Source: Apiospora phragmitis
Lineage: Eukaryota; Ascomycota; Sordariomycetes; Amphisphaeriales; Apiosporaceae
Assembly (NCBI GenBank): GCA_038363925.1
Contig: JAQQWL010000011.1
Location: forward strand, 7,998,001 to 8,062,000
Direction of reading: 5' to 3'
DNA: 64,000 nt
Shown: in pieces, positions 23,401 to 32,961 of the stretch
How positions within the stretch are numbered: position 1 is the stretch's first letter
How the letters are laid out: each line of letters begins with the position of its first letter
Notes under the pieces: generated by a model
Seen by the model: only the letters and a program-made list of their open reading frames with translations
Database searches by the model: none
What the model was told of the DNA's origin: nothing
Program-made: the position numbers and the translations under genes

Positions 23401-26400
23401 CAGCGCGATCAATCTTGCACCTGCAGACGTTAAGGGTCTTTTGCAGACATACTTGTCGGAGTTCAATGATGAGCTTGCCTACGGTCACATGTCACTTGGA
23501 CGCTCCTTTGCCATGGAGATTGGGTCGTCGATTCCTTCGACAGACCAGAGATTGACATCACTAAATCCCGTTGGCGACACCACGATCAACACGACCTCTG
23601 ACTTTATTGCCCAATACACAACTCGACAGGAGTACAGATATGGTGAAGCCTTGCCGGATCGCGGCATGGATCTCCTGAACGTCATGCCTCTGGGCCGGAG
23701 AGCCTCATTCATCAAAGCGCCACCTCATGAAACTGCCAGCGCCATTAATGCGTTAGCACACCTCGAATCCCGCTTGGCAACGAGGAAGAACACCCCTGTC
23801 AACGAAATCCGCGACATATTGCGACGTGCCGCCGCGCTGCTATGCCGCACGGTGAAGGAGGAGACGGCTGTGGCCCACTACCTAGTCAGCCTCCCGTTCA
23901 CCATTTTCAGCAAGGAATCCCTCAAACTAGGCGTCTCACTTTGGCTGGGCGTGATGAACGAGAGCCCCAGAATGGAATCTCGTTTGCTCGCGGAGATTGT
24001 CCAGCAGTGGGAGTTCACCATCCACAACCGGGTTGGACTTTTCAACCCTGCACTCATGCACCCGGATCCGTTCTTCTTGAGGGAAGAGTTTGCTCCTAGC
24101 GATAATGAAACTATGACGAAACGCCGCCATATGGTTCACAATCTTCTTGCGCCCCATGCGCGTCTGATGCAGTTCTTCAGCAGCCACTTCAACGCTACTC
24201 GACTGGGCAGTCCTGATACACAAAGAATTTTCTTACGCATGGTCGATCTCACCTTGGATGCAATGAGGTTGTCTGTGTCCCATCCAATGGCACGAGAGCT
24301 CAACTTGAACATTGTTCTGTTCAGTTTGCGGGTTTTGAAAGCTTGTACAGGTATTTCCAACCTGACACAATGGCGACTCAAGGACAAAATCTTGTCTGCT
24401 GGCCTTAACTGGTTCAGCCACTCACCCAAGTGGTCATTTGGCAGCAACGTTTTGCAGCTGAAGACGGAAATGAGGCTCATCTCCGATGTGATGGCTGCCA
24501 TGAAGGGCGTGGGATACATTGCAGCTCACTCTGTGGGCTCATATCAGGGGCTGGCTCCCAAGGAGCAGCTGCTCCATCTCTTGCTCGAAAGTGAACAAGC
24601 ACGCTTGAATGTTTGGGTACACCCTGTGAGCGATGCACGCGTGCCAAAGACCGCCCTCATGACAAGTTCTGGCCAGAAGGCAGCTGAAGTAAGTCTGATT
24701 ACGTTTGTAGCTTTCAACCGCAGTCAATTAACCACAAGTTGTAGTTCGCCCTCCAACCATTGGTCCGCACAGCATGGGCGGAAAGCCCTTCGCTTGCCAT
24801 TGAGTTGGTTAGTCGATACTCATTTGCAAGCGTACGCAATGAGGTCCGCGGTCTTCTTTTGAATTTCCCGGAAAAGGCCATTCACGAGCCTGAGGCACTT
24901 CCAATCCTTCTAGGAGGAGATCTGCCCAACGATATACGATCCCAGCTCAAGGTGAGTACGGCGACTACTATAGTTTGGGATGGTGCTAACGGTTCTTAGT
25001 ATCTCCTGTACTGGGCACCAGTCAACCCGGTGACATCTGTTACATATTTCCTCCCGGCCTATCGAAACCACCCATTCCTGATTCAGTATGCCATGCGGGC
25101 ATTGGAGGACCATCCCGTAGATGTGACTTTCTTCTATGTACCACAGATTGTACAGGCTCTTCGATATGATGCCCTCGGCTACGTGGAGCGTTATATCATC
25201 GAAACTGCCCAGTTCTCCCAGCTATTTGCTCATCAAATCATCTGGAATATGAAGGCCAACTCATACAAGGATGATGATGGCACTGTAGTAAGTACGCATG
25301 CTATTGAGTTGTGATTATCGTGCTAACCCATCGTGCAGCCTGATGAGATTAAACCGGCCCTCGACAAGGTCATGGACAGTATGATCGACAGTTTCTCGCC
25401 TGAGGACAAGGCATTCTATGAGAAAGAATTTGGTTTCTTTGCGGAAGTTACCGGTATCTCTGGCAAGTTGAAGCCGCTGATTAAAGCGATGAAGGACGTG
25501 AAAAAACAGAAGATCGAAGAAGAATTACGTGCGATCAAGGTCGAGGTTGGTGTATACTTGCCCAGTAACCCCGACGGCGTCGTCATTGGCATCGACCGCA
25601 AGTCTGGAAAGCCCTTGCAGTCCCATGCCAAGGCACCATTCATGGCAACATTCCGCATCAAGAAGCCCAAGACAGACGATGTTGAGGACACGGAAGAAGT
25701 CATTCAAGGCGTGAGCAATACAGGTCTCATGGCGAATGAGAACACGATCGAGACCTGGCAATCTGCCATCTTCAAAGTCGGTGACGACTGTCGTCAAGAT
25801 GTCTTGGCACTTCAGATGATCGCTGCATTCAGGGGTATCTTCCACAACGTTGGCCTAGATGTCTACGTATTCCCCTACCGCGTGACGGCTACCGCTCCTG
25901 GATGTGGTGTCATCGATGTCCTGCCCAACTCCGTCTCCCGTGATATGCTAGGTCGTGAGGCCGTCAACGGGCTTTACGACTACTTCGTTAGCAAGTACGG
26001 CAACGAGGACAGCCTGCGCTTCCAGGCCGCCCGGAACAACTTCGTCAAGAGCATGGCGGCGTACTCGATCATCTCGTTCCTGCTGCAGTTCAAGGACCGC
26101 CACAACGGCAACATCATGATCGACGCGGCGGGCCACATCCTGCACATCGACTTCGGCTTCTGCTTCGACATCGCCCCCGGCGGCGTCAAGTTCGAGCGCG
26201 CCCCCTTCAAGCTCACGAGCGAGATGCTGGCCGTCATGGGCGGCTCCATGGACCACCAGTCCTTTAAGTGGTTCGAGGAGCTCTGCGTCAAGGCGTTCCT
26301 GGCCGCGCGCCCCTACGCCGAGAAGCTCAGCCAGATCGTCCTGCTCATGATGGACAGCGGCCTCCCTTGCTTCAAGCCCGAGTCCGTCGTCCACTTCAAG

Positions 26401-26535
26401 GAGCGCTTCGTCCTCGACAAGAACGAGCGCGAGGCCGCCGACTTTGTCCGCGACCTCGTCCGCCGCAGCGCCGGCAGCTGGTCCACAGGCGTCTATGATC
26501 AGTTCCAGCTCATGACTAATGGTATTCCTTACTAG
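20451..26535 (+). CDS. STT4: Phosphatidylinositol 4-kinase Stt4 (PI4K type III alpha)
   Basis: Makes phosphatidylinositol 4-phosphate at the plasma membrane. Six exons, all introns phase 0: 20451-20633, 20701-22311, 22361-24688, 24745-24951, 25000-25287 and 25339-26535. Introns are 67, 49, 56, 48 and 51 nt. The joined protein is 1937 residues, close to the yeast enzyme (1900). The first 1400 residues are the helical solenoid. The PIK helical domain includes YLLYWAPVNPVTSVTYFLPA and GYVERYIIETAQFSQLFAHQ. The C-terminal kinase shows FKVGDDCRQDVLALQMI, catalytic DRHNGN (D about 1792) and HIDFGF (DFG D about 1810), then FKLTSEMLAVMGG. It ends with FQLMTNGIPY, typical of the family. The coding frame is intact through all 5.8 kb, unlike several neighbours. 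The start MIRDIRQQALQ is the first ATG that fits the fungal N terminus. Confidence 0.97.
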
Positions 26536-26815
26536 AAGAACGACAATTTAGAGGTTTTGGTCTTCGTGATAGCTAGTTCCTGGGAAGGACGAACTTGTAT
26601 CCGGGTCAAATAGATCGGTCTATTGAGATGGACTTCCTACTTATTCGTAATACTTTTCATAATAAGGAGCTAATTCAAAGTATCTTGAGTTTACTACCAA
26701 GTCATGATGCCCAATTTCTTAAAGACAGTTCATTCTATCCCATATCACATGCACCCGTACTTGGACCTGGGAAAAGTATGCGGCAATATAGAGCCTTAAA
26801 ACATACGAGCCTTTC

Positions 26816-26858
26816 ACATACGACCATATCCTGCTGAATACTAGGGATCCCGTCCGCT
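26816..26858 (+). pseudogene. 5' fragment of a 5S rRNA gene
   Basis: The sequence starts ACATACGACCATA and ends GGGATCCCGTCCGCT, the first third (about 43 nt) of fungal 5S rRNA. The downstream part, including the internal control region and the GGGTCGGTGAC-type loop, is absent. It lies in the 26536-27056 gap between the stop codons of STT4 and the ankyrin gene, which otherwise shows nothing recognisable. Ascomycetes scatter single 5S genes and truncated copies, so this is a relic and not expected to be transcribed. Recognition is from memory of the 5S sequence. Confidence 0.8.
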
Positions 26859-27056
26859 GGGTTACCTACCCGTCGCCAAAGTCAGTACGTTGCTCTATCG
26901 TACACCAAGGGAACATGGGGTTATTGTACATTCGCCTCCTTTGAACGCGTCGAAGGCGCCTGTGCAGTCCTCCAAGCAAAATTCTTTTTCTCCCTTTTTT
27001 GGCTCCCACATGATTTCCAGATGCCGGGATTGGGCGGCGGAGTCCTGCCCATCTTA

Positions 27057-27993
27057 TTACTCTGCACTCTCGCGGGTCTGGCACGCATGGTTCTCGAGGA
27101 GATTGCAAATTTCGTCAGCCTTATTAATCTTACGCGCGTACTCAAGTGCGCTACCACGAAAACCCTCACATTCCTGCTCATCATCGCCCAGTAGCATTTC
27201 CTCCCCAAGATGAACCGTTTCCGCACCGTTGTCAAGTAGAAACTGCACCAACGCCGCATTCCGTTTCGAGATGGCGGCTTTCAAAAACCTTGCACCTGTC
27301 TTCATCGTGCAATCAATATCGGCTCCATGGTCTAGCAGCCACTGCAGCACCTTGGGGTAAAAGTTCCCACGGTTACTCCAGCTTATGGCATTCATCAACA
27401 CCGTAGGCTCGAGCGTGGCCCCACGAGAAAGCAGCAAATCCATTGTTTCGGTGATTGCCTCGCTTTTTCGTCCATCAAGGGCGGCAGCATTCATAGGCGT
27501 CATATCACCCCTGACCATGCTTGGCCCCCTCTTGCCTTTCAGGTTGGGGTCCATTCCGTGGTCGAGCAGCCATTCGGTAAAAGGCTTACTGCACATGGCC
27601 ATCTCCCTGTCGTCCCTGATGTGAGTCTTTGTCCAACTGGACTAGGATCAACCACTTACAAAACCATTAGGTGTCTTGACATGTCCTTATTGATCTGCTC
27701 TGCATCCCATCCATGCTCGTGCATAACTTGAAGTGGCAAGCGGCAGGGAGCAGAGAGTTGTCGCCTGTTGCCGAGGCGCCGTTCTCCAGCAGGAATCCAA
27801 GTACATGTGCGTACTTATCAACTGCAGCAGCGTGTGCGGCCCTGTTCAAGTCCCCGTGCGTGTCCGATGAAGGATTCTGTTGCATCTCAGCGACGATGCT
27901 TTGGACTCTGGGCAGGTCTCCGTCGCTACAGGCATGTAAAAGGCGTGTGACATATGAGTCAGGCGGCTTACAGGTGCTTGTGCGGTATGCCAT
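27057..27993 (-). CDS. Ankyrin-repeat protein, apparent one-base frameshift
   Basis: Two exons: 27993-27660 and 27615-27057. The 44-nt intron has GTAAGT and CATCAG borders. Repeat-like segments include LNRAAHAAAVDKYAHVLGFL, FTEWLLDHGMDPN, TPMNAAALDGRKSEAI, VLQWLLDHGADIDC and ALVQFLLDNGAETV, followed by a short tail. The frame starting MAYRTSTCKPP is good to LLPAACHF. The next repeat (VMHEHGWDAEQINKDM) lies in another frame, and the first frame stops soon after. Exon lengths sum to 3n+2, so one missing base between about 27728 and 27745 would give a single 297-residue protein. I cannot place the base exactly; an extra C giving AACPLQVMHEHG is one natural solution. Ankyrin repeats mediate protein contacts; the partner is unknown. 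It may also be a real pseudogene. Confidence 0.72.
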
Positions 27994-28871
27994 AGTGCAA
28001 TGCGGGCGTATCTTTCTTGGTGTAACCGTGTACGACAATGAGTCTAGGAGTCTGCGAGATGACGGCGGGAAAATAATATAGAATGATGAAGAAAGAAAGG
28101 AAACAAGGTGATGGATGGTAATGGTTGCTTGGGATGAAGTTGCATCTGGAAGGGACCACTGCCGCCTTGGCGAAATCAATTATTGCTGGATACCTAATGA
28201 TACAATCTCCTTCACCATCCATTTGTTTACTTTATCCCCTTAATGGCGAAAGCGCTGCTTGCTATTCGTATAGCACATCCCGTGAATGATCGACAGGCCA
28301 GTTCTATCCAACTGATCCGTATACTACGGCATAATCTGGTGGGAGCAGCACTCTCGCTATCAAGGGGATAATGGGTAGATAGAACAGACAGGCACATAAT
28401 GATATAGAAAATGTTCAAATTGCCAGATACACCGCCATCCAATTGAATACCTACACCTGTTTTCTAACCAGCCTTTCCTTCCCTCAATCCGAAACAATGA
28501 AAGATAATTCGCTCAGGTAAATGCAACACACTCGCATACAGATGCAACGGAATAAACAATAAACAAGGTAAAAACACAATCTGGCCAGTCAGGCCTCAAC
28601 ACCACCAATAAGGTAGACCGTTTTCGTAGAAACCGCCGTATCCTGCAGTATGCGTTGAATATGACAACGCCCCTGACTAGTAGGCTTCAGCTGAAGTCCT
28701 CATCTACACACCTTCTATCACGCCCTTGTAGGTGTATAAACGACCTCGGCATCCTGATTCATATTCCCGAATGAATATCTTTCATCAAAATACGAAATCC
28801 CTTTTTGTTTTGTCCTCGTTTGATTAGATATATCCAAATCTTGTCCGTGGCCCCGAGGTAACGGTGATATT
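27994..28871. other. Intergenic between ankyrin gene and cation transporter
   Basis: Holds the promoter of the ankyrin gene and the 3' UTR of the transporter (both minus strand). It is AT-richer in the right half. No other gene seen. Confidence 0.5.
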
Positions 28872-30590
28872 CTAGTCGGCCGACTGTTGAGCCATGTGGG
28901 TAGGCAAGTTCCAGCTGGCGTAGTCGGTGTGTACGAAGGCACGGTCGACAATGGGGACACTCTCGAGAACGTAGCTGAGGGACTCACTGAGGTCGTGGCT
29001 GTCCTTGAGCGGGGTGGAGTGATCCAGCACGATGTCGACCTCGACGTTGAGCTTGTCGCCAGCGTGGTAGGCCTGGAGGCCCTGGATCTGCTTGATGGTC
29101 TTGGCGAAGCGCATGGTCAGGTACAGCAGGACGTTGCGCTGGTCGGCAGTGGCGCTGAAGCCCGACAGGTTCTTGATGTGCTCGAGCGAGGTCTGGGACC
29201 AGTTGAAGATGACGACGAGGGACAAAACCAAACCGCCGAGGGCGTCGAGCCACCAGATGTGCGCGAAGAAGCCCGCGATGGGGAACAGGATCGAGCCCAT
29301 GTTGAAGATGACGTCGGTCATGGCGTCAGCCGCCAGGGCCTGCACACTCGAGTTCTTTACCAGCCGGCACCAGACCCAGCACAGGCCCTTAATGACGACG
29401 GTGAGGGACATGATGATGAGCGCAGGGACCGTGAGCTCAATAACTTCGTGATTGCTGCCCATGAGGCGGTTGCTCGACTCGAGGGCCACCTGGGTGAAGG
29501 CGGTGATCATGATGACGGAGAAGACCAGCACGCCCAGAGGCTCCAGCCTCCGCCGGCCCACGGGGTACTTGTACTGGTCTTGGCGGCTGATGAGCCATGT
29601 TGTCGTCCAGACGATCACGGTCGACAAGAAGTCCAGGACGGCATCCACCAAGCTCGCCAGAACGGACATGGAGGGCACCGACAGGATCACGGCAATCTTT
29701 CCAGCCAACAGGATCGCGTTGGCGGCGAAGTTTATATAGATGGCAAGGGAAACGATCCGGTCTCCGCTATCAACATCGTCGTCGTCCTCAAGCCAAGGGA
29801 TCTCCGGCTTGGGGCCCAGGGCTTCATCCCAGACCTCACCGTCCTCGTCCTCCACCGCATGCGTCGGATCTCCGGCGCGGCCTTGACGGTAGATATCACG
29901 AGGGGTACGCTTGACCTTCTTTATCAACGCGGTCGAATCGCTGCTGCCCATGACCGATGGCGTTATATGGCCATTGGCACTGGGGGACATGTTACTGCCT
30001 TCGGTGCTGCTCGGCTCTTCGCTGATCGTGTCTGGCACCTCGAGTCCTTGGAAGTGACTAGGAGGGAGGGTGTTATACTCGTTGAGGAGATCATGAGGCA
30101 GGCTGCTGTCCAAGAGCCTGTCGATGTACATGTATTGTTGAATGAGGTAATTCGTCCGCTCGTAGTACTCTCGAATAGGTTTGCTCTTGATTTCCTCCAA
30201 TTGCTCCTCCGTCTTCCAATACCGCCGCCAGTTGTATCGAGGGTTCGAGCTTCCGATCAGGCGCATACTGCGCACCTGGTCGCTGTTGAGGATGTCGGAC
30301 AAGCGACGTTCCTCGGAGAAGGACCGTCGCGTCGGCTCGCCAGAGTCATAGTCGACCCCAGCTTCGAGGTCGGAGGGTTGGTCGTGTGCCGCGCCATTGG
30401 CGCGCCATGTTGATCCATAATGAAGGGAGTTCTGTGAGCGATTGCTGCGGATGAGGTGCGCGAGAGTGCCTTGGCCGTGAGGAGACAGAGGCGGTGGTCC
30501 GTCGTCGCTGAGTAAAAAGTTGCCCTTTCGGAATGCTGCTCGGTCCTTGGGGGGACTGCCAAGGAGCGGCGTGTTCTCATAAGACGACAT
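28872..30590 (-). CDS. Cation diffusion facilitator (probable Mn-type CDF transporter)
   Basis: A single-exon protein of 572 residues. The first 275 residues are soluble, Ser/Pro/acidic-rich, with a conserved-looking REYYERTNYLIQQYMYIDRL segment. Six membrane spans lie at about 279-465. Spans 2 and 5 carry DAVLD (316-320) and DAMTD (422-426). The DxxxD pair is the metal site signature of the manganese group of CDF proteins, whereas zinc types usually have HxxxD. The C-terminal cytoplasmic ferredoxin-like domain (about 470-572) holds AYHAGDKLNVEVDIVLD and DLSESLSYVLESV. It probably moves Mn2+ (or Fe2+) out of the cytosol into an organelle in exchange for protons; the substrate is inferred from the motifs. 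The frame is intact and the start is the first ATG. Confidence 0.93.
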   Translation of the reverse strand: MSSYENTPLLGSPPKDRAAFRKGNFLLSDDGPPPLSPHGQGTLAHLIRSNRSQNSLHYGSTWRANGAAHDQPSDLEAGVDYDSGEPTRRSFSEERRLSDILNSDQVRSMRLIGSSNPRYNWRRYWKTEEQLEEIKSKPIREYYERTNYLIQQYMYIDRLLDSSLPHDLLNEYNTLPPSHFQGLEVPDTISEEPSSTEGSNMSPSANGHITPSVMGSSDSTALIKKVKRTPRDIYRQGRAGDPTHAVEDEDGEVWDEALGPKPEIPWLEDDDDVDSGDRIVSLAIYINFAANAILLAGKIAVILSVPSMSVLASLVDAVLDFLSTVIVWTTTWLISRQDQYKYPVGRRRLEPLGVLVFSVIMITAFTQVALESSNRLMGSNHEVIELTVPALIIMSLTVVIKGLCWVWCRLVKNSSVQALAADAMTDVIFNMGSILFPIAGFFAHIWWLDALGGLVLSLVVIFNWSQTSLEHIKNLSGFSATADQRNVLLYLTMRFAKTIKQIQGLQAYHAGDKLNVEVDIVLDHSTPLKDSHDLSESLSYVLESVPIVDRAFVHTDYASWNLPTHMAQQSAD

Positions 30591-32161
30591 CTTCTTGATT
30601 GCCGATTGAAGTGATCAAAGACTCTCTTGAATGAGTAGAAGTCGATTTTAGTTGGTTGCGCCACCGATGCCTGGCGGCAATTGATTGGTCCGGCGTCTTG
30701 TTCGTTCCTCCGACCTTGAGTGAGTTGATTTGCTTTCCGTTTCCAAGTCATAAAAACTCGTTTCAGATTTGTCAATGTCAACGAGAAGTAAAAAAAAAAA
30801 AAAAAAAAGAGAAGGAATTTGAGTTTCGAGTAGATTTTGGATGACAGGTTTCCAAGACTGACGGGATGAGTTTACTCGACAATCATGTATATATTTGGCA
30901 GTGAGCATTTTATTGGGAGGAACGCGAGCCCGTCTCCTTCTGCTATCTTTACTAATACTATTGCGACCCGTGTCGAAAAGCACATCGGCTATAGTTGCGA
31001 AGGAGGGAGCTCACTAGTCCATCGAATGCAACTGCACTGTCGTGATCCTCGACTCGGCACCATTTTTTTCTCGCATGCCCAGGATTGAACAAGACCCTGA
31101 ATTGTTTCAATCTCCATGACGATCACCTCAAGCAGAGCCAGAGAGTGTTGCAGCAGGCCTCCATTCCGAGTGGCTGATGGTCGCAGATTTCGGATGATCG
31201 TTACGTAGCGAGGCTAGATCCCTTCCTTAGACCGTGAGCGACTGGCCTGGGCAGATGGACCCCTTGTCTATTCTTGCATACCGAGTGGGGGATTCCGGCG
31301 TGGATAGTCCAGCCAAGGCGAGCTTAAAATCGACGGACTGTCCATTCACGTTTTGGCTATCCAGCAGTCTACTCGCTCCGCTGCACGTGTGAGGGTATAC
31401 TGTATGTAGGACGGTGAGTATGGGGTCTGTAATAGGCAAGCTCCAAGCAAACATGATTCAGTCTGCTCGACAGGTCATGTTGATTATATTAATTCCTGCA
31501 CGAGACGATGCAGGATTAAACGGGCCAGAAACATCCGGAGTGATCGTGCTTAGGGGCCTGGGGCCTTGAGCGGGGGCGTCTGTAGGACTGTCCGAAACTG
31601 AAACGGGGATCTGCGATATTAACCGCCCGCGATTCACGGCGGCGGTGGGCCAAGGTCGTACTAGTGTTGCTGTTCAATCGTTTCAACAGTGGACTAAGAG
31701 CTGATCAAAATGGCAAATGGCTCGATTCGCTTTGCCGAGCTTCAAATCGTGAGGCATATTATTATTATTGGAGTTTTCGTTTCGGCCAAATCCATCGTGG
31801 CCAAAGTCCGAGGGCCGAGAGCTGCAAGGATTGCGGCAGCAGTCGAGCAACTCGTGCAAACCCATGTTACGCGAGTGGTTATACCAACCACTGCCGCAGT
31901 TGCACACTTTTAATGTTCTTTGACCCCCCTCCGTCCTCTGGCGAGGGGCAAACGTGAGGAGAGCTGCAGCTGCATGGAGTCACCATCTCGATACTGCGAT
32001 ATTTTCTTGTCGGATATACATGATCGATATCGGAGAGATGGATTATGGAGCTGATGTGCCCCCTTGCGGTTGGTGCCACTCTCACAACTTCGGGAAATCT
32101 TCGCAATCACAACAAGTCCGTCTGTCTCTACCCAAGGGATGCGGGCTGCAGAGTCCTGTGC
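30591..32161. other. Intergenic, nothing recognised
   Basis: Promoter of the CDF gene with an A19 run at 30790-30808, and the 3' flank of ADE8. Small open frames lack features. A short ATT repeat lies near 31757-31768. Confidence 0.5.
30790..30808 (+). repeat. A19 homopolymer upstream of the CDF gene
   Basis: Nineteen A residues in a row, about 200 bp upstream of the transporter start codon (a T-tract on its coding strand). Poly(dA:dT) tracts often keep fungal promoters free of nucleosomes, so it may be a promoter element. The length may be misread in the assembly. Confidence 0.8.
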
Positions 32162-32961
32162 TCAAGGCTGCGCTTGCCTACTATCCACGATTTCTTGTGA
32201 CTTCAGCGCCGTCGCTTTGACAATGAGTTCGTGCTCGAGCCCATGGATTCGGTTGGTCAGATCCTCTAAAGTGCCCCCTTCCTCGATCTTGATAGTTTGC
32301 TGCAGGATTGTATCGCCTCGGTCGACCTGCTCGATCACCTCGTGGATCATCAGACCGGTCGTGTTGTTCTCGAGCTTGCCGGCCCTGAAATCCTCGTACG
32401 CACGCTCGATCGCTCCAGCACCGTCGTATTTGCCTAGTGAACAGGATCAGCCGGAGATAGAAAAATCAAGCATGAAGAAGATGGATGAGAGGACTCACCT
32501 GGTAGCGCTGAGATCCATGTGTTAGTTATTCAGTGTGTTATGCATGAGACAGAGATAGGGGCAAACGTACCTGGGTGCAGGTTGATTACTGAGATTCCGA
32601 CAGCCTTCAAGGGCCGCAAGAAAGCCTCGGAGAAGATGTGCATCCACCCAGCTAGGACTACCAGCTCGGGGCTGTCCTTCAAGATGCGCTGAGCAAGAGC
32701 GCTGTCGTATTTGGATCTGGCCTCCTTGGTCTTAAGAGGGTCCTTCTCCCCAGAGACCTGGAACCCATCCTTGACAAGGTTGAAGTAGTCGGTCGGGATT
32801 CCCGCCTTCTCTGCCCTCGTGGTGGCGTAGGCAGTCTTCCTATTCACAGTGACTCTCACGATCTTTCCCGGTATGCGCCCACTGTCACACGCGTCAATCA
32901 GGGCCTGTAAGTTGGATCCATTGCCTGAGCACAGGACAGAGATACGCGCGGGGGTGGCCAT
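32162..32961 (-). CDS. ADE8: Phosphoribosylglycinamide formyltransferase (GAR transformylase)
   Basis: Transfers a formyl group from 10-formyl-THF to GAR, the third step of purine synthesis. Three exons: 32961-32571, a micro-exon of 9 nt at 32507-32499, and 32433-32162. Introns are 63 and 65 nt. Joined, they give 223 residues, near the usual size of monofunctional PurN/Ade8. N-terminal ISVLCSGNGSNLQALID is the nucleotide-binding loop. AGWMHIFSEAFL and INLHPALPGKYDGAGA carry the catalytic Asn and His. The catalytic Asp is in EVIEQVDRGDTI. The HPALPG motif only appears when the 9-nt exon is included: CCA G, then CG CTA CCA G, then GC AAA. The start at 32961 gives the normal MATPARISVL N terminus. 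Confidence 0.95.
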
